Part shown: in pieces, positions 16,669 through 24,101 of the stretch
Layout: each line of letters opens with the position of its first letter
How positions within the stretch are numbered: the stretch's first letter is position 1
Source of the DNA: Oscillospiraceae bacterium
GTDB taxonomy: Bacteria; Bacillota; Clostridia; Oscillospirales; Oscillospiraceae
Direction: 5' to 3'
Assembly: GCA_031261745.1 (NCBI GenBank)
Contig: JAISJC010000102.1
Span: 1-45,670, forward strand
Length of the DNA stretch: 45,670 nucleotides
The notes under the pieces: generated by a model
Seen by the model: the letters and a program-made list of their open reading frames with translations, nothing else
The model's database searches: none
Told to the model about the DNA's origin: nothing
Program-made: the position numbers and the translations under genes

Positions 16669-17331
16669 TTATATCATAGAACCTATCACGGCGGGGATAA
16701 TCAGGTCCGCCTCGGTTTTGGAGATGACCTCCTCTTTCGTGACGCCGGGGGCGAGTTCTTCAAGCACCAAGCCCGCGTCCGTCTTGTGAATAACGCACAG
16801 CTCGGAGATGATGTAGTCCACCTCGTTTGCCGCCGTCAGCGGCAGGGTGCATTTCTTGAGGATTTTCGGGTTGCCCTTTTTGTCGCAATGCTCGGTCATT
16901 ATCAGAACCTTTTTCGCACCCGCGACGAGATCCATTGCGCCGCCCATTCCGGCCGCGGTCTTGCCCGGCACCATCCAGTTGGCGAGATTGCCCTCCTGGT
17001 CCACCTCATACGCGCCGAGGACGGTTGCCGCGACGTGGCCGCCGCGAATGTAGCCGAACGACGTGAAGCTGTCGAAGCAGCAGCCGCCCACGCGGAGCTT
17101 TGAGACATTGCCGGCGGCGTCAACGACGTCGGGGTCGGTCCATTCGCCCTCGGCGGGGGAACCCGCAAGGCCGATTGCGCCGTTTTCCGTGTCAATCCAG
17201 ACGTCCACACCGTCTGGCAGGAAATCGAGGCACTTTGTCGGCATTCCGATGCCGAGGTTCACGAGGTCGCCGTCCTCAAAAAAGCGGGCGGTTCTGTAAG
17301 CGATTAAATCGCGTCCCGTAATTTCAGCCAT
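16669..17331 (-). CDS. 3-oxoacid/acetoacetate CoA-transferase subunit B
   Basis: The catalytic subunit of a family I CoA-transferase, which moves CoA between an acyl-CoA and a free acid such as acetoacetate or acetate. The 220 residues contain VNLGIGMPTKCLDFLP and the active-site glutamate in DTENGAIGL (Glu49), which forms the glutamyl-CoA thioester. GGHVAATVLGAYEVD and GKTAAGMGGAMDLVAGAKKV are typical of the AtoA/ScoB side. The start overlaps the stop of subunit A by one base (TAATG), so the two are made together. Next to a beta-keto acid cleavage enzyme its likely job is to pass CoA from the product acyl-CoA to acetoacetate. Confidence 0.92.
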   Translation of the reverse strand: MAEITGRDLIAYRTARFFEDGDLVNLGIGMPTKCLDFLPDGVDVWIDTENGAIGLAGSPAEGEWTDPDVVDAAGNVSKLRVGGCCFDSFTSFGYIRGGHVAATVLGAYEVDQEGNLANWMVPGKTAAGMGGAMDLVAGAKKVLIMTEHCDKKGNPKILKKCTLPLTAANEVDYIISELCVIHKTDAGLVLEELAPGVTKEEVISKTEADLIIPAVIGSMI

Positions 17332-17996
17332 TATTTCGCACCTCCCAGGTCAACAATTTGGTCCACGAGCGCGCCTGGCGTCATAATGCGGTCGGGGTCG
17401 AGCTCGCCGACTTCAACAATCTCCTCGGCCTCGACGATAACCCAGTCCGCCGCGGTAGCCCAGATTTGGTTGAAGTTGCGTGCCGTGCGGTGATAGACGA
17501 CGTTGCCCATCTTGTCGGCTTTCCACGCGTGAATCAGCGCGACGTCGGCGCGGAGGGGCTTTTCGAGCAGATAATCCTTGCCGTCTACGTTGATTATGTC
17601 CTTGCCCTCGGCAATCGGGGTGCCGAGACCCGTCGGCGTGAGAATGCCGCCGATTCCGGCTCCGCCGGCGCGCACGCGCTCGCAGAGCGTACCCTGCGGA
17701 ACAAATGTGACGGCAAGCTCGCCCGCGACGACCTGCTCTACGGTTTCCGTGTTGGAGCCGATGTGCGAGCAGGTGATGTGCTTAATGCGGCGGTCGTGAA
17801 TCAGCAGCCCGATTCCGCGACCCCTGATGCTCGTATTGTTGGAGATGACGTTGAGGTCCTTTACGTCCTTTGCGACCATTCCCTTGATAAGCTCCTCAGG
17901 GACGCCGCTGTTGACGAAGCCCGGAATGAGAACCGTCAGTCCGTCGTGCAGTTTCTCCATCGCCGTTTCAAGCGATACTATCTTGTTTTTTGCCAC
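17331..17996 (-). CDS. 3-oxoacid/acetoacetate CoA-transferase subunit A
   Basis: The partner subunit that supplies the CoA-binding part of the family I CoA-transferase. The 221 residues carry the glycine-rich entry IPGFVNSGVPEELI, the SNNTSIRGRGIG segment, the PQGTLCERVRAGGAGI loop near residue 100 and AWKADKMGNVVYHRTARNFN near the C-terminus, all as in AtoD/ScoA. It is translationally coupled to subunit B and follows the cleavage enzyme gene after 11 bases, behind a TAGGAGG ribosome site. Confidence 0.92.
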   Translation of the reverse strand: MAKNKIVSLETAMEKLHDGLTVLIPGFVNSGVPEELIKGMVAKDVKDLNVISNNTSIRGRGIGLLIHDRRIKHITCSHIGSNTETVEQVVAGELAVTFVPQGTLCERVRAGGAGIGGILTPTGLGTPIAEGKDIINVDGKDYLLEKPLRADVALIHAWKADKMGNVVYHRTARNFNQIWATAADWVIVEAEEIVEVGELDPDRIMTPGALVDQIVDLGGAK

Positions 17997-18007
17997 TGTA
18001 TTACCTC

Positions 18008-18922
18008 CTATTCCGGTTTCCAGGTTGCGGGGTGCGTCGTCTCATCGCGCAGCGTGTGGCGCGTGATGCCGAGGATTTCGCGCGCGTCGTCCGCCGTCGC
18101 GATTTCGCGACCCGCGAGCTTTGAAAGCTCGACTGCGCGCTCAACGAGCTGGACATTCGTAGCGATAACGCCGCGCGAGAAGTAGATGTTGTCTTCAAGT
18201 CCGACGCGCAGACCGTCGCAGCCGAGCGCGAGACCGGCGAGCATCATCGGCAGGTGAGCGCGGCCGATGCCGGAGACGCTCCAAGTCGCGCCCTTAGGCA
18301 GCTTGCCCGCGAGGAACGCGAGATTTTCTGTCGTGGCGGGCATAGAACCGCCGACGCCCATAATAAACTGAATGTGTGCGGGTTCGGGAATGTTGTGCTT
18401 CTTCACATAGTAGTCAACGCTGTCGATGTGACCCGTGTCAAACACCTCAAACTCCGGCTTCACGCCCGTTTTGACGACTTCCGCGCCAAGGTAGTTGAGG
18501 AAGCGCGGGGAATTCTCGAAGATGTAGCTGTTGTCCCAGTTGATCGAGTTCGGGTCAAACGAGCACATTTCCGGCAGGAGCGCGGCGAGGTGCTGGATGC
18601 GCTTGACGTCCTCGTACTCTCCGCCGGAGGTCGTGAGGTTGATTACGATATCAACGCCCGCGGCTTTGCAGGCCTCGCGCGTCTTTTCGACGGCCTCGGT
18701 GAACTTTTGCAGGCTCATCGACTTGTAGCCGATTTCGAGCTTGCCGTTGACTTCCTTGTCCTCGCGGACGTGAATGTGCGCGACGGACGCGCCCGCTTTC
18801 GCGCAGGCGACAATCTGCTCCGCAAGCTCGTCGGCGGTATACGGAACGGTCGGAGCTTTGTCCTTTTTCGTTCCGGCACCGCACAGGCAGACCTGAATTA
18901 TTACTTTATTTGTCTTAGACAT
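18008..18922 (-). CDS. Beta-keto acid cleavage enzyme (BKACE/Kce family, DUF849)
   Basis: A zinc TIM-barrel enzyme that splits a beta-keto acid with acetyl-CoA, giving acetoacetate and a new acyl-CoA. The founding member, Kce, acts on 3-keto-5-aminohexanoate in lysine fermentation; others act on dehydrocarnitine and similar acids. The 304 residues show the zinc motif AHIHVR (His49, His51), the third ligand in GLEDN (Glu243), TTSGGEYED and IMGVGGSMPAT. Length and motifs are complete. It lies between a hydroxyacid dehydrogenase that could make its keto acid and a CoA-transferase that could use its products. The lysine genes kdd, kal and kam are absent, so a substrate other than 3-keto-5-aminohexanoate is likely. 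Substrate remains unknown. Confidence 0.92.
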   Translation of the reverse strand: MSKTNKVIIQVCLCGAGTKKDKAPTVPYTADELAEQIVACAKAGASVAHIHVREDKEVNGKLEIGYKSMSLQKFTEAVEKTREACKAAGVDIVINLTTSGGEYEDVKRIQHLAALLPEMCSFDPNSINWDNSYIFENSPRFLNYLGAEVVKTGVKPEFEVFDTGHIDSVDYYVKKHNIPEPAHIQFIMGVGGSMPATTENLAFLAGKLPKGATWSVSGIGRAHLPMMLAGLALGCDGLRVGLEDNIYFSRGVIATNVQLVERAVELSKLAGREIATADDAREILGITRHTLRDETTHPATWKPE

Positions 18923-18931
18923 TTCTTCTCC

Positions 18932-19894
18932 TTAAACGGGGTCAGCCATAAATTTATTGGCCAACTTAAATACTTCAAACAGCTGCGCGTCGCGCTTGGC
19001 GAGGATGGTTGCGCGCTCCACGCCCGTGTAGTCGTAGAAACCCTTACCGGTTTTCAAACCGAGTTCGCCCTTTTCGATATGCTCCGCAAGTGTTCTCGGC
19101 ATATCAACAGGCTCCGGCGGAATGTAGCTTTTGTTTTTGTAGTTGTTCGCCGTCATATCTAGGCCGCCGAAGTCGGCGCGCTTGCACAGGCCGAGAACGA
19201 CCGCGCGGGGAATAAAGCTCGCTTTGCACGCCTTGTCGATGTCCTCCGGCGTGCAGTAACCGTTGTCGAGCAGGAAGAAAAGCTCGGTATTCAGGCACAT
19301 CTGCAAGCGGTTGGCGATGTAACCCTGAATGAACTTCTTCATCAGCACGGCGGTCTTGCCGCTCTTTTCAAGCAGCGCGACGGTGACGTCGGCAAGCTCC
19401 TGCGGAGCCTGCTCGGATTTTACGACTTCGACAAGCGGAATCAGCATCGCCGGCGCGTACCAGTGCGCAATAACCATCTGGGGGAGAAGTTTTTCGGGAA
19501 CGAGCCCGAACACGTTGAGTCCGGAGGTGTTCGACGCGATGATCACGTCCTTGGGGACGATCTCGGCGAGCGTCTTGTACAGCTCGGTTTTCGCGTCCTT
19601 GTTTTCGACAATCGTTTCCTGAATGAAGTCCGCGCCGTCAACGGTTTCCTCGACGGTGAGGATAAACTTAATGCGGTTGTACGTTTCGTCGAGCTTGTCG
19701 GCGTCGAGCAGCCCCTCGTCAACGAACGTGCGGAGGGATTTTTGAAGTACCGTTTTCGCGCGGTCACGCGTCTCTTCGCCGCGCGTCCAGATGGAGACGT
19801 CATAGCCCGCGACCGCAAAAATCTGGGCGATGCCGGGACCCATAGTCCCGGCACCCAGAACGGCAATTTTTTTAATGTCGTTAAGTGTTTTCAT
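18932..19894 (-). CDS. 3-hydroxyacyl-CoA dehydrogenase-family NAD oxidoreductase, probably acting on a free beta-hydroxy acid
   Basis: Oxidises a beta-hydroxyl to a beta-keto group with NAD+. The 320 residues have the NAD-binding motif VLGAGTMGPGIA (residues 12-23), NTSGLNVFGL, and the active-site stretch AHWYAPAMLIPLVEVV with the catalytic His144 and Glu156; the helical C-terminal domain ends ...KTGKGFYDY. Classical acyl-CoA enzymes read HFFNP..MKLVEV at the active site. The IPLVEVV form here is nearer to free-acid members such as carnitine dehydrogenase and gulonate dehydrogenase, which is why I favour a free hydroxy acid. It sits directly upstream of the cleavage enzyme (nine-base gap), so it probably makes that enzyme's substrate. 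Confidence 0.85.
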   Translation of the reverse strand: MKTLNDIKKIAVLGAGTMGPGIAQIFAVAGYDVSIWTRGEETRDRAKTVLQKSLRTFVDEGLLDADKLDETYNRIKFILTVEETVDGADFIQETIVENKDAKTELYKTLAEIVPKDVIIASNTSGLNVFGLVPEKLLPQMVIAHWYAPAMLIPLVEVVKSEQAPQELADVTVALLEKSGKTAVLMKKFIQGYIANRLQMCLNTELFFLLDNGYCTPEDIDKACKASFIPRAVVLGLCKRADFGGLDMTANNYKNKSYIPPEPVDMPRTLAEHIEKGELGLKTGKGFYDYTGVERATILAKRDAQLFEVFKLANKFMADPV

Positions 19895-19897
19895 TTC

Positions 19898-20800
19898 TTA
19901 GAATGAACCTTCTTCCCAAGCTACCAGGCGAACGAAGCCGCCGTCCGCCATTTCGCAACGGAACGGGAACGCCGCGATGACGAGACGCTTACCTGTCGCG
20001 TCGTCAATGTCGCCGCCGGCATTTTCGACGGTGCAGACGCCGTGCTGCATAAACAGGCGGTGGCACGGCTCGTAGTCGTGGAACAGCTCCGCCGCGTCGT
20101 GACCGGTCGCATCCTTGTACGCGGTGTCAAGCCACGGCATTTGCTCTTTGAGCGGATAGTGCCACAGCGGCGCGTCGGTTGCGCCCCAAGTGCCGGAGAT
20201 GCCCTTGATGTGCTTCTCGTGGATGAGCCACTTGGCGACTTCGGGTCCCATACCGGGATAGTAGTTGTAGTATTTGTCGTTGTTCTTGCGCCAGAGGTGC
20301 TGGAAGCCCGTGTTGACGACGACCCAGTCGTTCTCGCGAATATCCAAACCGTCTTTCTTCGCGGCGGCTTCAAAATCGGCGGGTTTCAGCTCTTTCCAGA
20401 TGTTGCCGAACTTCTTCGGGTCGCCCTCGCCCTTGTCCCACTGCTCATTGAATTCCTTGAAAAGGTGCGTCATATCGAGGACGACGCCCGTTCCGATGCA
20501 GTGTTCAAGCGGGATTTCGGCGAAGGTGTAGCCGTAACGCTCACGGTCAACCTCTTCCTCGTGAAGCACGTGGTTCGGCGCGTCCATATGCGTGCCGGCG
20601 TGCAGGGTGCCTGTGTAGGTCATCGTGCGCTTATGGAAACGGCCGAGGTACTGCCCGCGCGGGAATTGCAGATCTGAGCGCGCGCCGGGGAACGGCCACA
20701 GCGGGGTGTCAACGCCCCAGGGGTTGGAGAGGTCGTAGATCTTTGTCATCTTGGACTTGTCGAGATAGAACTTGGATTTGTCGAGCGGCATATACGCCAT
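19898..20800 (-). CDS. Cyclase-family metal-dependent hydrolase (kynurenine formamidase-like)
   Basis: A hydrolase of the cyclase family (PF04199), which opens amide, formamide or lactone bonds with a bound divalent metal. The 300 residues have the signature HAGTHMDAPNH (residues 67-77) and VVVNTGFQHLW; a conserved-looking SGTWGATDAPLWHYP stretch and the ENAGGDIDD segment follow. It is longer than KynB (about 210), with inserts between about 110-160 and 175-260. The N-terminus holds a short direct repeat (LDKSKFYLDKSKM). GGGAGGA lies seven bases before the ATG. As first gene of the operon it may release the hydroxy acid used by the dehydrogenase; the bond and substrate are not known. Confidence 0.85.
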   Translation of the reverse strand: MAYMPLDKSKFYLDKSKMTKIYDLSNPWGVDTPLWPFPGARSDLQFPRGQYLGRFHKRTMTYTGTLHAGTHMDAPNHVLHEEEVDRERYGYTFAEIPLEHCIGTGVVLDMTHLFKEFNEQWDKGEGDPKKFGNIWKELKPADFEAAAKKDGLDIRENDWVVVNTGFQHLWRKNNDKYYNYYPGMGPEVAKWLIHEKHIKGISGTWGATDAPLWHYPLKEQMPWLDTAYKDATGHDAAELFHDYEPCHRLFMQHGVCTVENAGGDIDDATGKRLVIAAFPFRCEMADGGFVRLVAWEEGSF

Positions 20801-20853
20801 TGAAGTGTCCTCCCTATAATAAAATAATATATGATTATAACACGCTGCTCTCT

Positions 20854-20884
20854 ATTATAAACCTTGGAATAGTGCCAATGTCAA
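20854..20884 (-). promoter_or_regulatory. Promoter of the catabolic operon, with long spacer and dyad operator
   Basis: On the minus strand: perfect TTGACA, 19 bases, perfect TATAAT. The spacer contains the imperfect dyad TTGGCACTATTCCAA. A 19-base spacer holding a dyad is the layout of promoters controlled by MerR-family activators. A second TATAAT at 20834-20839 has no matching -35. The predicted leader is about 45 bases. Confidence 0.6.
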
Positions 20885-20927
20885 GTGTTTAGCAATAAAT
20901 TTATAAATATTGTCGAAAATAATTATG

Positions 20928-20956
20928 TTGCGCAAATCAGATAGATATGCTATACT
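20928..20956 (+). promoter_or_regulatory. SigA-type promoter of the cysE-cysS run
   Basis: TTGCGC, 17 bases, TATACT. Transcription would begin near 20963, leaving a leader of about 28 bases, too short for a T-box. Confidence 0.6.
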
Positions 20957-20990
20957 AATCTACCGTATTATGTAAAAGGTGTGTTGTCTA

Positions 20991-21647
20991 ATGTTCGACG
21001 GTCTGCGTGAAACCATAAAAGCCTATAAGACCCGTGACCCCGCGGCGAAGAGCGGAGTGGAGATTTTTCTGCTTTATCCGGGGATTCACGCGTACATAAG
21101 TCATAAAATCGCGCACTGGCTGTACGTCCACCGCCGCTTTTTTCTGGCGCGCGCGGTCAGTCAGTGGTCGCGGTTTATCACGGGGATTGAGATTCACCCC
21201 GGCGCGACTATCGGGCGCAGGTTTGTAATTGACCACGGGACGGGTATAATCATCGGCGAAACCGCCGAAATCGGCGACGACGTGCTGCTGTACCAAGGGG
21301 TGACCCTCGGCGGTACAGGCAAAGACACGGGCAAGCGTCACCCGACAATCGGAAACAACGTGCTGATCGGTGCGGGCGCGAAAGTCCTCGGACCGTTTAA
21401 GGTCGGCGACAACGCGCGCATCGCGGCCGGTGCCGTCGTACTGCGTGAGATTCCGCCGGAATCCACCGCCGTCGGAGTTCCGGCGCGCATCGTGCGAATC
21501 GCGGGGCAGAAGCCGGATTTCGCGTCGGAGCTGGATCAGATCGGATACACGGATCCGGTCGCGGTCGAGATGTCCGCACTGCGCGGTCAGCTCGAAGCAC
21601 TTGAAGCGAAACTCACAGAAATGAGCCGCAATTCCAGCGGATTATAG
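20991..21647 (+). CDS. cysE: Serine O-acetyltransferase
   Basis: Acetylates serine with acetyl-CoA, the first step of cysteine synthesis. The 218 residues form the short Gram-positive type: a helical N-terminal part (about 1-60, with YPGIHAYISHKIAHWLY), then a left-handed beta-helix of hexapeptide repeats from IEIHPGATIGRRFVIDHG through GIIIGETAEIGDDVLLYQGVTLGG to RIAAGAVVLREIPP, and the active-site HPTIGNN region. The C-terminus ends in a charged helix of about 30 residues. ATG 20991 is chosen over the GTG at 20979 because an AAAAGG site (20974-20979) precedes it at workable spacing and the protein then starts at the family's usual place. cysS follows after seven bases, a common Firmicutes pair. 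Confidence 0.93.
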   Translation: MFDGLRETIKAYKTRDPAAKSGVEIFLLYPGIHAYISHKIAHWLYVHRRFFLARAVSQWSRFITGIEIHPGATIGRRFVIDHGTGIIIGETAEIGDDVLLYQGVTLGGTGKDTGKRHPTIGNNVLIGAGAKVLGPFKVGDNARIAAGAVVLREIPPESTAVGVPARIVRIAGQKPDFASELDQIGYTDPVAVEMSALRGQLEALEAKLTEMSRNSSGL

Positions 21648-21654
21648 AGGTGTT

Positions 21655-23040
21655 ATGATGAAACTGTATAATACATTGACCGCGCAAAAGGAAGAATTCG
21701 TTCCGAACGAAACCGGCAAAGTGAAGATGTACGCGTGCGGACCGACGGTGTATAACTATATTCACGTCGGCAACGCGCGTCCGATTATAATGTTCGACGT
21801 GCTGCGGCGTTACTTTGAGTACCGCGGGTATGATGTGACATTTGTTCAGAATTTCACGGACATTGACGACAAAATCATCAACCGCGCGGCTGAACTCGGC
21901 ATTACCGCCGCCGAGGTTGCAGAGAAATTTATTGCGGAGTACGAAATTGACGCGCGCGACCTCGGAGTCCGCGAGGCGACATTTCATCCGCGCGCGACGG
22001 AGAATATCGCGGAGATAATTGAGCTTATCGAAACGCTGATTGGAAACGGCAAGGCGTATGAATCCGGCGGCGACGTGTATTTCCGCACGGCGGCGTTTCC
22101 GGATTACGGCAAGCTATCGCACCAGCCGCTTGACGCGCTCCTCGCGGGAGCGCGTGTCGAGCAGGGGGAATTGAAGGAAAATCCGATGGACTTCGCGCTC
22201 TGGAAATCGGCAAAACCGGGCGAGCCGCAGTGGGCCTCGCCGTGGGGGCAGGGCAGGCCGGGCTGGCACATTGAGTGTTCGGCGATGAGCCGCCGGTATC
22301 TCGGTGAGACGATTGACATTCACGCGGGCGGCGCGGATTTGGCGTTTCCGCACCACGAGAACGAGATCGCGCAGTCGGAGGGGGCGAGCGGCAAGACCTT
22401 CGTGAACTACTGGCTGCACAACGGCTTTATCTCTATTGACAACAAGAAAATGTCAAAATCCCTCGGTAACTTTTTCACCGTGCGCGAGGCGGCGGCGGCG
22501 TACGGGTACGAAAATATCCGAATGTTTATGCTGATGAGCCATTACCGCAGCCCGCTCAACTATTCGGGCGATATCCTCGTGTCGGCAAAGGCCGCGCTTG
22601 AACGCATAAAAACCGCGCGTGAGAACCTCGTTTTCACAGCGGCAAACGGGAAAGACGGAGACGCGCCGGTCATCGACCTCGGCGCGTACCGCGCGCGTTT
22701 TATCGAGGCGATGGACGACGATTTCAACACCGCCGATGCGGTTTCGGTGATTTTCGACCTCGTTCGCGCGGCTAATTCCGCCGTTACGGAAAACCCGAAC
22801 AAAACGCTCGCGGCGGATATTCTTACCGTGTTTGACGAGCTTGTCGGCATTCTCGGCTTGATTTACGGCGAAACGCAGTCCGACCCCGACGCGGCCAAGA
22901 TTGACGCGCTTGTCGCGGAGCGCGGAGAAGCGCGCGCCGCAAAAAACTGGGCGCGTTCGGACGAGATTCGCGACGAGCTGAAAGCGATGGGCGTTGTCGT
23001 CGAGGACACGCCGCAGGGCGCGAAATGGAAAAGGGTTTAG
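21655..23040 (+). CDS. cysS: Cysteinyl-tRNA synthetase
   Basis: Charges tRNA-Cys with cysteine and ATP. The 461 residues are of normal length. Class I marks are present: YACGPTVYNYIHVGNAR with the zinc Cys (position 28) and the HIGH-type motif HVGN (37-40), FVQNFTDIDDKI, the zinc-site GWHIECSAM and HHENEIAQSE, and the KMSKS loop in NKKMSKSLGN. The C-terminal anticodon-binding domain closes with KNWARSDEIRDELK. Two ATGs stand in tandem (21655, 21658); AGAGG lies four bases before the first and seven before the second, so 21658 may be the true start. The last 16 bases overlap the next gene. Confidence 0.96.
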   Translation: MMKLYNTLTAQKEEFVPNETGKVKMYACGPTVYNYIHVGNARPIIMFDVLRRYFEYRGYDVTFVQNFTDIDDKIINRAAELGITAAEVAEKFIAEYEIDARDLGVREATFHPRATENIAEIIELIETLIGNGKAYESGGDVYFRTAAFPDYGKLSHQPLDALLAGARVEQGELKENPMDFALWKSAKPGEPQWASPWGQGRPGWHIECSAMSRRYLGETIDIHAGGADLAFPHHENEIAQSEGASGKTFVNYWLHNGFISIDNKKMSKSLGNFFTVREAAAAYGYENIRMFMLMSHYRSPLNYSGDILVSAKAALERIKTARENLVFTAANGKDGDAPVIDLGAYRARFIEAMDDDFNTADAVSVIFDLVRAANSAVTENPNKTLAADILTVFDELVGILGLIYGETQSDPDAAKIDALVAERGEARAAKNWARSDEIRDELKAMGVVVEDTPQGAKWKRV

Positions 23041-24098
23041 GCTCCGACGCGGCGCGGCTGCTGCCGCTTGACGCGCTGCGCGGGCTTGCGGCTCTGTTCG
23101 TTTTCGCGTTCCACTATAATAATTTATTCAAACTTGACGTGCTGATTCCCGGCACGGAATATCTGCGCGACTTTCTGACAAATCAGGGCTGGCAGTGCGT
23201 TCAGCTCTTTTTTGTCATCAGCGGATTCACGTTCTATCACGTGTATGACCGGAAAATATCGGCTCACGAAATCAGCCTGCGCAACTTCGCCGTTCTGCGG
23301 CTGTCGCGCCTCGTGCCGCTCGCGTATCTCACGCTCGTAATCTCGCTCGGCGCGGGGATTGTGTGCCGCATTGCCGTCGGGAGCGCGTTTGACGTGTCGC
23401 TTACAAAATTCTTCGGCGACCTGCTGTTTCTCAACGGGTATCTGTTGCGGGAGGGCGGCGAGCCTCTGAACAGTCCGATGTGGTCGCTCACGCCGGAGCT
23501 GTTCGCGTATATCGTCTTTTTTGCGGCGACTTGGAAGCTCAAAGCCACGCCGCGCAAGCTGTTTTACGCCGCCGTCACCTTCGCCGTCTGCGTGCAGTAC
23601 GACCGGGGCGTGCCGGTGTTTTTCCTCTCGCCGGAGTTTACGCGCGTGCTGCCGGGGTTCTTTATGGGCTGTCTGTCGTGCGCGCTGTGGAAACGCTGTG
23701 ACAGCGGGCGCGCGAAGCAGATTCTGACCGTAATCGCGGCCGCGGCGACGCTGCTCTGCCTCGCGGCGCAGTATTACAGCGACGCGCTGATCGGCAACCG
23801 CGCGTTTGTCTATTCCGTTTTCGGCTTCCCCGGACTGATTATCGCGGCGTTGAATATCGCGCCCGCGCGCGGGCTGCTGTCATTGCGACCGTTTCGCTGG
23901 GTCGGGAATATGTCGTTCGGGATTTACCTGTTTCACTTTCCGATTCTGCTCTCACTGCGTGAGTTCGGGTTCGCGGGGAAGAGCGTTTGGGTTATGCTCG
24001 CCGTTCTCGCGGTGACGCTTGTTGTGGCGCACGTTTCTTATTATAAATACGAAAAACCGGTGATGGGCCGGCTCCGCAGGAAACTGATTAAGGACTGA
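23025..24098 (+). CDS. Acyltransferase-3 family membrane protein (OafA/YrhL-like)
   Basis: A membrane acyltransferase expected to put acetyl or other acyl groups on a cell-surface glycan or lipid. The 357 residues contain about ten membrane helices. Marks of the family are LPLDALRGLAALFVFAFHYNN near the N-terminus with the catalytic His of the R...FH motif, QLFFVISGFTFY, LRLSRLVPLAYL, and MWSLTPELFAYI. GNMSFGIYLFHFPI is the C-terminal signature. The gene begins 16 bases before the cysS stop in another frame, so translation is probably coupled. The acceptor is unknown; the link with cysteine metabolism may be positional only. Confidence 0.88.
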   Translation: MEKGLGSDAARLLPLDALRGLAALFVFAFHYNNLFKLDVLIPGTEYLRDFLTNQGWQCVQLFFVISGFTFYHVYDRKISAHEISLRNFAVLRLSRLVPLAYLTLVISLGAGIVCRIAVGSAFDVSLTKFFGDLLFLNGYLLREGGEPLNSPMWSLTPELFAYIVFFAATWKLKATPRKLFYAAVTFAVCVQYDRGVPVFFLSPEFTRVLPGFFMGCLSCALWKRCDSGRAKQILTVIAAAATLLCLAAQYYSDALIGNRAFVYSVFGFPGLIIAALNIAPARGLLSLRPFRWVGNMSFGIYLFHFPILLSLREFGFAGKSVWVMLAVLAVTLVVAHVSYYKYEKPVMGRLRRKLIKD

Positions 24099-24101
24099 AT
24101 T

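Noticed and set aside
20957-20990. T-box or other riboswitch before cysE-cysS
   Set aside because: Such leaders are common for these genes in Firmicutes, but the predicted leader is only about 28 bases.
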